A DNA stretch of 14,240 nucleotides from JADFUS01 sp036653215 (GTDB taxonomy: Bacteria > Bacteroidota > Bacteroidia > Bacteroidales > Rikenellaceae), in NCBI GenBank assembly GCA_036653215.1, contig JAVVUK010000038.1, positions 1 to 14,240 of the forward strand, written 5' to 3'. Shown in pieces: positions 1 to 6,756 of the stretch. Every line of letters starts with the position of its first letter. The stretch's first letter is position 1. The position numbers and the translations under genes were made by a program. The notes under the pieces were generated by a model, which was not told the DNA's origin, made no database searches, and was given only the letters and a program-made list of their open reading frames with translations.

Positions 1-42
1 ACCGTATGGGGTGTTAAAACTATCTAATAATATGTTTTTCAT
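1..42 (-). CDS. 5' end of a gene cut by the window edge; possibly M3-family peptidyl-dipeptidase (Dcp-like)
   Basis: An ATG at 42-40 opens a frame that stays open to the window edge, giving 14 residues, MKNILLDSFNTPYG. It begins four bases after the lptD stop codon on the same strand, which is operon-like spacing. The N-terminus resembles that of Bacteroidetes M3 metallopeptidases (oligopeptidase A / Dcp group), which commonly start with a short stretch ending in an NTP-(F/Y)-G-like motif before the first helix. That identification rests on recall of a short motif only: the zinc-binding HEXXH is far outside the window. The existence of a real gene start is better supported than its product. 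Confidence 0.45.
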   Translation of the reverse strand, partial: MKNILLDSFNTPYG

Positions 43-46
43 TGTC

Positions 47-2758
47 TTATAATAAGTTATCTAAGAAACTGTTGCTCTTCTTAAATTTAAGGTCTTGAAG
101 GATGCTTGATTTCACATTTATGTTAAACATCCAACTCTTCTGGAAGCCTAAAGGCACCCATGTAAATCCCATTTGCCAACAGTGCAGGTCACGAGTAACA
201 TTTAAAGATGTGGCTGTCAGCTTCCATTTTTCAAGGTCTAAACCACTTGTAAAGGCAACCCCCCATTTTGGTGTAAGGTTTACGTTACCATTAAAACCAA
301 GTGTCTGTATCGTTTTTGGCACTTTACTGCTATGGCTATATGTGAGTGAGTAGTTGAAACTAAAGTTCCAAGGCACCGAGAAGTTGTAATATTCTGGGGT
401 CAACGTCTGCCGAACTAAGTTAGGATCTACCCCCATATTGGCAATGTCGGCTTCTTCATTAGGTGTTAGGTTTCTTGGTATCGTTTCGCTACCGGTTCCA
501 CTTCCCGGACCTTCTTCTCCAAAGAAGCTACGCACAGAATAACCAAAGGTGAAAGAGAAGCTTGTTATACGTCCTGCCGAGCCATTAGCCCAAGCAAAAT
601 CTTTGGTCCTCTGTCCGTTTTTGTTGTATATATATGGGTCGAGAGTGGCGTTTATGTTAATTCCAAGTCCTTTGAATAATGTTGTTCGTGCGGAGATGGT
701 AATTGGGGCTAACTTCATAGAGTCGGCTAAGAAGTTATATGATGATGATAAGTTAAGACTTTCAAAGATCTTGATTTTTTTAAATCCTGTGGTATCACTT
801 TTGCTCCTCACCTTCATCTCTAAGTTGTTGTTAAGAGAAAATTGTAACGATCCGCTCTCGCCTCTTGAAGGACCGCCAAAGATACCTTGTTCGTAAGGAG
901 AATATGTGCCTACATTTCCGGCAGCGTCAGTCTGTACGGGTCTGAAAAATCCGTGTTTCGTAGCGGCAAAGTTCGGGGTGTAGTTTACGCTAACTGTTGG
1001 TGTCATGACGTGTCTAATAGCACTTATCGCCTTATTTTCGCCAAAAGAATACATTCCATATACAATTGTCGAGAAAGAGAGCGAAGCGTTATAGTCGTAA
1101 ACACGATAGAAGCCGTGTGTGGTGTCGCTTACGATGACTTTATTTTCTTCGGGCGACCATTTTTTGTTGATACGTGTAAAATACCACTTTTCGTTGTAGT
1201 TTACAGATGGACTTACGTTTAGATATTTGAGTATGTTAAACGAGGTGTTTATGGGAATAGAGTGTTTTATCCCATATTTCATATCGTCAAACATTCGACT
1301 TGTAAGGAAGTCTTTTGTTGTTGTGTTTATGTTGTTGTTTAAGACAGCGCTATAACTCAAAGATACCTTTTCATACCATTTCTTCTTACCTAATCCACCT
1401 TTACGTTGAAATGGGTAGATACGGTTCATGGTAAATTGAAGGTTTGGAAGAGACATACTTACAGTTGAGTCTCGGTTATTTTGAGAGTGTTGTAAGTTGA
1501 CAGATAGAGAAAATGGCGTTCCAGCCCACGTCTTTGAGTATGCTATTGTAGAGTTGGTTTGTGCGTTAATCGATTGTTGTAGGTTGCCATTATATTTGTC
1601 ATATCCCGGAGCTGAAAGGCTCACACTGGCAGAGAAAGTGGAGTTAGGCAAGAATTTAGGGTCTTGTTGGTGAGTCCATTCCAATTGGTAATTGGTCATG
1701 CTCATATATTCTGGAGACCCTTTATCTCCGATTATATCATTCGCATAAGTGAAGTTTAAACTACCGTTAAATTTGTAGTTGACTTTATATGTAGATGCTA
1801 AATTCATATCCCACGACCCAAGAGTATAGATACCGGCTCTTAAGGCAACGTCCATATAGTCGTTTATAGCCCAATAATATCCGCCTCGACGTAAGAAGAA
1901 GCCCCTCTTTACCTCTTCGCCAAATTCGGGAATTATGATACCTGAGTTTCTGTTTTGCATTATAGGGAAGAAGCCGAAAGGTACAATTAAAGGTATCGGA
2001 ACATCTTCCATAACCAAATATGAAGGTCCTATGACTATCTTTTTCCCGCCTTTGCTTTCTATAAGCTGAGCTTTGGAAGAAGATAGGTAGAAGTGAGGAT
2101 GTTCGAGGTTACAAGTGGTATATTTACCACCTTTGATGTTGATTACATTATCCTCCATCTTTTTTATCGCTTCACCATGAATAACGCCCTCTCCCTCTTG
2201 GAAAAATACACCTTTAATCTTTGCTTTAGCAGATTTTAAGTTATATGATATGCTGTCCATCTCATATTTCTTACCTCCTTCATCAAATGAGGTACGTGTA
2301 AATTTCTTAGTTGTCGTATCTAACATCCCTTTAGCATTTATCTGGTTTTGTTTGATTACGACTTCCATGTAGTCTGCATTTAATATGTTTTGCGCATATT
2401 TTGCTTCTGCATTTTTATAAAGGTAGATTTTATCATTGAGAACATCATATATCATAGAATCTTCATTCTTAGTATATATAATGTCGTCTAACAGTGGCTT
2501 GCGTTGTTTTGTTACAGAGGTGTCGTTAACAGTAGAATCCGCCAATAAATTAGCAGATTTACCCCCTTTTGTGGAGTCTTGGGTGGCTGTTGGAATGGTG
2601 TCACTTTTTGGTAAAGCAACATCATGTACTATGTTGCCATGTTTTGATAACTTCCTAACCCCAAGCATATTAGCTCTTGATGGCGTGGCGAATATCATTA
2701 TGACAAACAGAGTAAAAAATGTTATTTCCTTTAGATATTTTAAATTTTTATGTGACAA
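47..2758 (-). CDS. lptD: LPS-assembly outer-membrane protein LptD (Bacteroidetes type)
   Basis: LptD is the outer-membrane translocon that places lipopolysaccharide in the outer leaflet, receiving it from the periplasmic Lpt bridge. The 903-residue product has an N-terminal signal peptide (basic KNLKYLKE, hydrophobic core to about residue 26, likely cut after SRA at 29). A low-complexity Ser/Thr/Lys linker reaches about residue 85, followed by an OstA/LptA-like beta-jellyroll at about 90-225. From about residue 270 to the end runs a long beta-barrel of alternating polar and aromatic strands. The stretch around 210-280 (CNLEHPHFYL, then VPIPLIVPFGFFPI) is typical of Bacteroidetes LptD homologues. 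Cysteines are few, so disulfide-driven assembly as in E. coli LptD is doubtful. The start codon appears to be TTG at 2758-2756: there is no in-frame ATG between it and the upstream stop at 2803-2801, and the next Met (residue 21) lies inside the signal peptide. The family call is firm; the exact start is less so. Confidence 0.9.
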   Translation of the reverse strand: MSHKNLKYLKEITFFTLFVIMIFATPSRANMLGVRKLSKHGNIVHDVALPKSDTIPTATQDSTKGGKSANLLADSTVNDTSVTKQRKPLLDDIIYTKNEDSMIYDVLNDKIYLYKNAEAKYAQNILNADYMEVVIKQNQINAKGMLDTTTKKFTRTSFDEGGKKYEMDSISYNLKSAKAKIKGVFFQEGEGVIHGEAIKKMEDNVINIKGGKYTTCNLEHPHFYLSSSKAQLIESKGGKKIVIGPSYLVMEDVPIPLIVPFGFFPIMQNRNSGIIIPEFGEEVKRGFFLRRGGYYWAINDYMDVALRAGIYTLGSWDMNLASTYKVNYKFNGSLNFTYANDIIGDKGSPEYMSMTNYQLEWTHQQDPKFLPNSTFSASVSLSAPGYDKYNGNLQQSINAQTNSTIAYSKTWAGTPFSLSVNLQHSQNNRDSTVSMSLPNLQFTMNRIYPFQRKGGLGKKKWYEKVSLSYSAVLNNNINTTTKDFLTSRMFDDMKYGIKHSIPINTSFNILKYLNVSPSVNYNEKWYFTRINKKWSPEENKVIVSDTTHGFYRVYDYNASLSFSTIVYGMYSFGENKAISAIRHVMTPTVSVNYTPNFAATKHGFFRPVQTDAAGNVGTYSPYEQGIFGGPSRGESGSLQFSLNNNLEMKVRSKSDTTGFKKIKIFESLNLSSSYNFLADSMKLAPITISARTTLFKGLGININATLDPYIYNKNGQRTKDFAWANGSAGRITSFSFTFGYSVRSFFGEEGPGSGTGSETIPRNLTPNEEADIANMGVDPNLVRQTLTPEYYNFSVPWNFSFNYSLTYSHSSKVPKTIQTLGFNGNVNLTPKWGVAFTSGLDLEKWKLTATSLNVTRDLHCWQMGFTWVPLGFQKSWMFNINVKSSILQDLKFKKSNSFLDNLL

Positions 2759-2773
2759 TCCGATACAATTAGT

Positions 2774-2781
2774 TAACTTTG
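2774..2781 (+). promoter_or_regulatory. Candidate -7 element (TAACTTTG) for the amidase-MCE operon
   Basis: TAACTTTG matches the Bacteroides -7 consensus TAnnTTTG and lies 69 bases before the amidase ATG, predicting an untranslated leader of about 60 bases. No convincing TTTG is seen about 20 bases upstream, so the -33 element is weak or absent. The leader would contain a small hairpin, TGAGG-AAATA-CCTCA (2789-2803). This is a consensus match only. Confidence 0.4.
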
Positions 2782-2815
2782 CACAGTGTGAGGAAATACC
2801 TCAGCAATTGAACCA

Positions 2816-2848
2816 CAAAAATAGACAAAAAATTCAATCCATTCCCAA
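2816..2848 (-). promoter_or_regulatory. Candidate promoter for lptD
   Basis: Read on the minus strand, TATTTTTG (2823-2816) matches the Bacteroides -7 consensus TAnnTTTG, with a TTG (2848-2846) 22 bases upstream as a possible -33 element. The predicted transcript would start near 2809 and leave a leader of about 50 bases before the TTG start of lptD. It overlaps the leader of the divergent amidase gene, so the two promoters would share a region. In an AT-rich spacer such matches occur by chance fairly often. Confidence 0.3.
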
Positions 2849-2850
2849 TA

Positions 2851-4002
2851 ATGAATGATTTTTCGAAAATAATATTGTTTTTCTCTTTTCTTTTGTGCTT
2901 TTCGGCACACGCACAAGAGGTTAAACAAGGTCAAATTAAAATAAAAACAGTAGTCTTAGATGCCGGACATGGCGGAAATGATTCTGGAGCTACTTGTGGC
3001 TCAATTTATGAAAAGGATATAGCTTTGAGTGTCACCTTAAAATTGGGCAAAATGATCAAAGAGGCTTATCCCGATGTTAATGTCGTATATACACGTAGTA
3101 CAGATGTCTTTATCCCCTTGTCTCAGCGTGGCATAATTGCCAATAAAGCTAAGGGAGACCTTTTTATATCTATCCACGTCAATGCGGCTGCAAGTCCTTA
3201 TGCTGAGGGCACAGAGACTTACACTTTAGGTCTTCACAAGAGTGCTGCTTCTTTGGCTGTGGCTCAAAAGGAGAACTCTGTTATCACTCTTGAAAGTGAT
3301 TATAAAAAAGATTATGGTGATTTCTCTCCTAATAATCCGGAGTCCTACATCATGTTTAGCATGGGACAACAGGGGTATATGCGTGAAAGTATAGATCTAA
3401 GTTATATAATACAACAACATTACAAGAAAAATTTCAATAATACAAATAGGGGAATAAAGCAAGCTGGATTTTTGGTTTTGTGGAGGGCTTCTATGCCTTC
3501 TGTGTTAACGGAGCTTTCTTTTATATCTAATCCTTCGGACAGGAGCATACTACAAAGCCGTCAAGGACAAGAGAAATATGCTCGTTCTCTCTTTGATGCT
3601 TTTTCTGAATATAAGAAAAATGCAGAAAAGTCGTTTGAGTATAACACAAAGACCAAACAACCTGCTGAGAATGTAGACCCAAAAGAGACAAAGGAAATAA
3701 CAGAAGTAAATAAAAATAGTAATGGGGTGCCGGAAGGTTCTTTCTATGCCTTACAACTTATAAGCTCACGACATAAAATAGAGCGTAATAAGCAGAATTT
3801 TGGCGATTATGCGCCCGATGTTATAGAGGTTTTTGATAATGACTATTATAAATATTTCGTTGGATTGGTAAACTCGAACCAAGAAATATTATCTTTGCAG
3901 AAGAAAATAAGAGTTTGGAAATATAAAGACGCTTATCCTGTGGGCTTCCACGATGGCAAAATAGTAAAAGCGTCTGAGATAAAAATGATATTAAAGAAAT
4001 AA
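2851..4002 (+). CDS. Secreted N-acetylmuramoyl-L-alanine amidase (Amidase_3) with SPOR-like C-terminus
   Basis: This zinc amidase cleaves the bond between N-acetylmuramic acid and the stem peptide of peptidoglycan, in the periplasm, in cell separation or wall remodelling (AmiC family). The 383-residue product starts with a clear signal peptide (MNDFSKIILFFSFLLCFSAHA, cut before Q22). The Amidase_3 domain spans about 31-255. Its expected catalytic and zinc ligands are visible: H40 in DAGHGG, E54 in YEKD, H109 in SIHVNAA and E221 in TELSFISN. A charged linker (about 256-294) is followed by a region at 296-372 (FYALQLISS, later YYKYFVGL) that resembles a SPOR domain, which would bind denuded glycan strands at the division site. 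The MCE gene begins two bases after the stop, so the two are almost certainly cotranscribed. The amidase call is firm; the SPOR assignment rests on pattern only. Confidence 0.93.
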   Translation: MNDFSKIILFFSFLLCFSAHAQEVKQGQIKIKTVVLDAGHGGNDSGATCGSIYEKDIALSVTLKLGKMIKEAYPDVNVVYTRSTDVFIPLSQRGIIANKAKGDLFISIHVNAAASPYAEGTETYTLGLHKSAASLAVAQKENSVITLESDYKKDYGDFSPNNPESYIMFSMGQQGYMRESIDLSYIIQQHYKKNFNNTNRGIKQAGFLVLWRASMPSVLTELSFISNPSDRSILQSRQGQEKYARSLFDAFSEYKKNAEKSFEYNTKTKQPAENVDPKETKEITEVNKNSNGVPEGSFYALQLISSRHKIERNKQNFGDYAPDVIEVFDNDYYKYFVGLVNSNQEILSLQKKIRVWKYKDAYPVGFHDGKIVKASEIKMILKK

Positions 4003-4004
4003 TT

Positions 4005-4910
4005 ATGAGAATAAGAAAAGATCTTAAGATTGGTGTTATAGCAATTTTTATTTTGGCATTGACCTATTGGGGTATATCTTTTTTGAAAGGTAAAAATCTA
4101 TTTCGATCACAAAATTCGTATGTTGCTGTATATGATAACGTGGCAGATGTGAAAGTGTCTTCCGCTGTTTTTTTTAGTGGTGTTAAGATAGGCTCTGTTA
4201 CAGAAATAAGAATGTCCGATTTGACAGCTAAGCCTTCTGTTGTGTTGTCGATCCTTAAGAAATATAAAATACCTGCAAACTCAATTGCCATCATGAAAGA
4301 TGCCTCTATGTTGGGTGGTAAGGCTATCGTAATCATTCCTGGCAACGCAACGAAATATCTTAAAGATAAAGATACGATAGCGACACAAATTCAGATGTCT
4401 CCGTTGGATGGTATTGGTGATATGGTAAGTGGTGCAAGTACGGCTTTAGACTCTTTGTCGTTCACCATAACCCAAATTAACGCTTTGCTTAGCAACGATA
4501 ACATAAATAACATATCAAAAGCACTTGCCGATCTACCTCAGATAACAGGGAATATAAATGGAATGGTGAGGAGCGAGAGAGGCAATGTGGAGATGATGAT
4601 AAGTAACCTTAATGGGGTGGTTAAAGAGCTTAAAGGAGTTATGCCAACTCTCACCTCAACACTTTCCAATATAGATACTTTGTCGTATAGTATGAAAAAT
4701 AGTCTTCCCGGAACTCTTAGTAAGGTCGATTCTATCCTTGCGATAGTAAATAGTGATAAGGGGACAGTAGGGTTGCTTTTGCACGATGCCGCAGCATATA
4801 ACAATCTAAACCAAGCGTTGTTAGATCTTCAAGCGTTGCTTGTTGACTTAAAGGCAAATCCAAAAAGATATGTTCAAGTATCAGTTTTTGGAAAAAAAGA
4901 TAAGAAATAA
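4005..4910 (+). CDS. MlaD-family MCE lipid-transport protein
   Basis: MCE proteins form hexameric rings with a hydrophobic pore that move phospholipids between inner and outer membranes, as in the Mla system. The 301-residue product has a single N-terminal membrane anchor (about 9-27, after MRIRKDLK) and an MCE/MlaD domain at about 37-125, with the family pattern FFSGVKIGSVTEI and a glycine-rich SMLGGKAIVIIPG. A long predicted helical region (about 135-245) probably forms the central needle or channel. The C-terminus (DKGTVGLLLHDAAAY, ending NPKRYVQVSVFGKK) is the conserved tail found in Bacteroidetes MCE proteins. No MlaE permease or MlaF ATPase is in the window, so its partners must be encoded elsewhere. 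It is tightly coupled to the amidase gene upstream. Confidence 0.9.
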   Translation: MRIRKDLKIGVIAIFILALTYWGISFLKGKNLFRSQNSYVAVYDNVADVKVSSAVFFSGVKIGSVTEIRMSDLTAKPSVVLSILKKYKIPANSIAIMKDASMLGGKAIVIIPGNATKYLKDKDTIATQIQMSPLDGIGDMVSGASTALDSLSFTITQINALLSNDNINNISKALADLPQITGNINGMVRSERGNVEMMISNLNGVVKELKGVMPTLTSTLSNIDTLSYSMKNSLPGTLSKVDSILAIVNSDKGTVGLLLHDAAAYNNLNQALLDLQALLVDLKANPKRYVQVSVFGKKDKK

Positions 4911-4942
4911 TTTGGTTGTTATAAAAAGAGTCTCTATATTTG
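4911..4942 (+). promoter_or_regulatory. Bacteroides-type primary promoter for tRNA-Pro
   Basis: TTTG (4911-4914), a 20-base spacer and TATATTTG (4935-4942) match the Bacteroides consensus (TTTG, 19-21 bases, TAnnTTTG) in sequence and spacing. Transcription should start near 4949, about 19 bases before the mature tRNA. The -33 element directly follows the stop codon of the MCE gene, so the tRNA has its own promoter inside an otherwise tight junction. Confidence 0.75.
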
Positions 4943-4967
4943 CACTCGAAATAAACAACAACACTTT

Positions 4968-5042
4968 CGGGGTGTAGCGCAGTCCGGTTAGCGCACCTGC
5001 TTTGGGAGCAGGGGGTCCAAGGTTCGAATCCTTGTACCCCGA
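4968..5042 (+). tRNA. tRNA-Pro (anticodon UGG)
   Basis: A complete cloverleaf of 75 bases can be folded. The acceptor stem pairs CGGGGTG (4968-4974) with TACCCCG (5035-5041), with one G-T pair. The D-stem is GCGC/GCGC, the anticodon stem CCTGC (4996-5000) with GCAGG (5008-5012), and the loop TTTGGGA carries TGG at 5003-5005. The T-arm pairs CAAGG with CCTTG around TTCGAAT, and the discriminator is A5042. CCA is not encoded. UGG can read most or all proline codons through wobble. Confidence 0.97.
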
Positions 5043-5070
5043 CAAACAAAAAGAAACCGTCATAGACGGT
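5041..5070 (-). terminator. Candidate rho-independent terminator for minus-strand transcripts
   Basis: Read on the minus strand, a six-base GC-containing stem (ACCGTC/GACGGT, loop TAT) is followed directly by TTCTTTTTGTTTGTC. It would stop transcripts coming from the histidine kinase operon just before they run antisense through the tRNA gene. Confidence 0.6.
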
Positions 5071-5132
5071 GTTACAATATAGAATAGGTCTACCAAGCTT
5101 GCTTGTGTAGACCTATTCTATATTGTAACACT

Positions 5133-5161
5133 ATCCCGAAAGGGATTTCTTTTTGTTTGTC
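5133..5161 (+). terminator. Candidate rho-independent terminator for tRNA-Pro
   Basis: A five-base stem ATCCC/GGGAT with a stable GAAA tetraloop is followed by TTCTTTTTGTTTG. It is the first T-tract-tailed hairpin in the plus direction after the tRNA and mirrors the minus-strand terminator at the other end of the palindrome. Confidence 0.6.
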
Positions 5162-5175
5162 TTCCTCCCCCTAAC

Positions 5176-5214
5176 GGATCAACAAGGCAATGTTTTGTGT
5201 TGCCTTGTTAATCC
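5176..5214. repeat. 15-bp stem-loop inside the repeat unit
   Basis: GGATCAACAAGGCAA (5176-5190) and TTGCCTTGTTAATCC (5200-5214) form a 15-base stem with one mismatch around a nine-base loop, TGTTTTGTG. It has no strong T-tract, so its role is unclear. A truncated copy without the distal right arm follows the assembly gap. Confidence 0.6.
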
Positions 5215-5278
5215 TTGTTTTACAATAGGTCTACCAAGCTTGCTTGTGTAGACCTATTCTATATTGTAACACTATCCC

Positions 5279-5378
5279 NNNNNNNNNNNNNNNNNNNNNN
5301 NNNNNNNNNNNNNNNNNNNNNNNNNNNNNNNNNNNNNNNNNNNNNNNNNNNNNNNNNNNNNNNNNNNNNNNNNNNNNN
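5279..5378. other. Assembly gap of 100 N
   Basis: Exactly 100 N, the usual placeholder for a gap of unknown size. It falls inside the palindromic tandem repeat, which probably caused the assembly break. By comparison with the first copy, the minimum missing sequence would be only 13 bases (the equivalent of 5138-5150); any number of additional repeat units is also possible. No gene is visible anywhere between 5043 and 5454. Confidence 0.95.
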
Positions 5379-5412
5379 TTTTGTTTGTCTTCCTCCCCCT
5401 AACGGATCAACA

Positions 5413-5433
5413 AGGCAATGTTTTGTGTTGCCT
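5413..5433 (-). terminator. Weak candidate terminator downstream of the histidine kinase
   Basis: On the minus strand, AGGCAA-CACAAAACA-TTGCCT followed by TGTTGAT lies about 20 bases after the kinase stop codon. The stem is only six bases and the tail is not a clean T-run, so termination may depend more on the stronger structure at 5041-5070. Confidence 0.3.
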
Positions 5434-5454
5434 ATTGTAACTGTTATGTGATGT

Positions 5455-6756
5455 TTAAAAGGTGAGTGTGAAGGTCACTTTGTCGTTTATGTTGGATGTT
5501 ACTCGTATCGAGCCGCCATGTAGGTGCATTATCTGTTTGGCTATGCTGAGTCCTATGCCAGAGCCTTCGTTCTTGTTGGTGAAGAATGGCATAAATATAT
5601 CATCTACAATGTCGTTTGGTATAGCTCCGCCATTGTTGCTTATGTTAATTACTACATTTTCATCTTTGGCGATATATAGATCTATATCTATCTTTTTATT
5701 TGTGACTTTACTTAGCTCTTGAACAGCATTCCTTAATATGTTAATTATTACTTGGGTTACTAAATCTTCATCTGCATAAATGAGAATGTCATCTTCAGAA
5801 GAGGTGATGCTCATTGCTATGTCATCTTCGCAGATGAGCCTTGAGACTCGTTCTAAGAGAGGCTTTATGGCAAATGGAGAGCGGACAGGGGTTTGTATAC
5901 GAGTAAATTTACGATATGACTTTACAAATGAGATGAGGCTTTTCCCTGTTGTGCTTATTGTGTCTAATCCCTTTGCTATGTCTCCTGTTTTATCTTCGTT
6001 GATTTCTATTAGAGTGTCGCTAAGTGAGGTTATAGGGGCAAGAGAGTTCATTATCTCATGTGTTAACACCCTTGTGAGTTTTATCCATGACTCTACCTCT
6101 TTCTGGTCGAGAGCGCTGTTGATATCATTTATAGATATTACTCTAAGTGTCTTATTATCATAATCTATCTTTGAGGCACTCATGGCAAGTTGTACCTCTC
6201 CACGCTCATTGTTGAATGAAGCTTTGGCGTGCTCTCCTGGCTTTATGCTGTTTATGGTTTCTGTTAGGGAAGGTTCGATATGACGTAGTTGATTGGTGTG
6301 AGTTAAGATGTTAGTCCCAAAAAGGCGTAACGCTTCTTTGTTGGTTTGGTATATATTTCCATTCGTGTCTACTATTAAGATCCCTGTACGTACGCTATTT
6401 ATTATAAGTTCATAATATTTTTCACGTTCGATAGCCCTTTGTTTGGCGTTTGTCATGATCTCCTTTATGCGGTTTAGTGAGGCGTTGAGCATTATGATAT
6501 TGACGCTTTTTGTGTGCCCATCGGAAAATTGGAAAGAGTAGTCGTCACATTCAATAGCGTTGAACATGAACGACACTTTACGCATGGAGTCTAAGTATAT
6601 CAAAATCATCTTTATGATAGATGTTACAATCAAAGAGCAAGAGACAATCAAAAAAGGATATAGATGTTCATATATCAAAAATACGCTCACTCCAACGCTT
6701 AGAATTAAGATGGTGAGATATGTTATAAAATTTCTTATTGAGGCTATTCCTTTCAT
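5455..6756 (-). CDS. Membrane histidine kinase of the NtrB/AtoS type, without an extracellular sensor
   Basis: This 433-residue kinase should autophosphorylate and pass phosphate to the sigma-54 regulator encoded just upstream. Two membrane segments (about 10-29 and 34-55) are separated by only a few residues (YEHLYP), so there is essentially no periplasmic domain. A linker follows (about 56-110), then a PAS domain (about 113-210; YYELIINSVRTGILIVD). The dimerisation/H-box is at LTHEIMNSLAPI with H233. The ATPase domain has the N-box (N343 in ILRNAVQEL), an F-box (IFMPFFTNK, 387-395) and G2 (GSGIGLSI, 398-405). The G1 box reads NNGGAI (374-379) where DNGPGI is usual, so the adenine-contacting Asp is replaced by Asn. 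Its ATG overlaps the regulator's TGA as ATGA (6756-6753), implying translational coupling. The partner assignment follows from this overlap. Confidence 0.92.
   Translation of the reverse strand: MKGIASIRNFITYLTILILSVGVSVFLIYEHLYPFLIVSCSLIVTSIIKMILIYLDSMRKVSFMFNAIECDDYSFQFSDGHTKSVNIIMLNASLNRIKEIMTNAKQRAIEREKYYELIINSVRTGILIVDTNGNIYQTNKEALRLFGTNILTHTNQLRHIEPSLTETINSIKPGEHAKASFNNERGEVQLAMSASKIDYDNKTLRVISINDINSALDQKEVESWIKLTRVLTHEIMNSLAPITSLSDTLIEINEDKTGDIAKGLDTISTTGKSLISFVKSYRKFTRIQTPVRSPFAIKPLLERVSRLICEDDIAMSITSSEDDILIYADEDLVTQVIINILRNAVQELSKVTNKKIDIDLYIAKDENVVINISNNGGAIPNDIVDDIFMPFFTNKNEGSGIGLSIAKQIMHLHGGSIRVTSNINDKVTFTLTF

Larger units (their letters stand above)
5041..5161. repeat. 121-bp nested palindrome with outward-facing terminators
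   Basis: The outer arms 5041-5056 (GACAAACAAAAAGAAA) and 5146-5161 (TTTCTTTTTGTTTGTC) are perfect 16-base inverted repeats. Inside are three hairpins: ACCGTC-ATA-GACGGT (5056-5070); a perfect 23-bp stem, 5071-5093 with 5107-5129, capped by a small CAAG/CTTG stem; and ATCCC-GAAA-GGGAT (5133-5146). The whole could fold as a four-way junction, or alternatively the two small hairpins followed by T-rich arms act as terminators. The left arm starts in the last two bases of the tRNA gene. No protein is encoded. The element lies between convergent transcription units. Confidence 0.85.
5083..5433. repeat. 141-bp tandem repeat, interrupted by the assembly gap
   Basis: Bases 5083-5137 recur exactly at 5224-5278, an offset of 141. 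After the gap, 5379-5433 repeats 5151-5205 exactly before diverging. The unit therefore spans the right part of the palindrome plus the 5176-5214 stem-loop. The second copy of the long hairpin has lost seven bases in its left arm (ATAGAAT, between two AAT triplets), so that hairpin is no longer symmetrical. Confidence 0.85.

Noticed and set aside
549..1222. Plus-strand frames of 111-115 codons opposite lptD
   Set aside because: These are shadows of lptD codon usage on the other strand, with no motifs of their own.
2436..2858. Plus-strand open frame of 140 codons opposite the lptD 5' end
   Set aside because: It is antisense to a well-supported gene, has no recognisable domain or signal and overlaps the amidase start.
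5071..5129. Integron attC site or recombinase crossover site
   Set aside because: The stem ends GTTACAA/TTGTAAC do not fit the attC core GTTRRRY, the stem is perfect rather than bulged, and no integrase gene is in the window.
5041..5433. CRISPR array
   Set aside because: Repeats are too long (141-bp unit), lack spacers of unique sequence and have no cas genes nearby.
5215..5451. Open reading frame of 78 codons on the plus strand across the assembly gap
   Set aside because: It is open only because 34 codons are N; the rest lies in the palindromic repeat and has no protein-like features.
4968..5454. tRNA-associated integration site of a genomic island
   Set aside because: No direct repeat of the tRNA 3' end is found downstream and no integrase is present; only two to three bases are shared with the palindrome arm.
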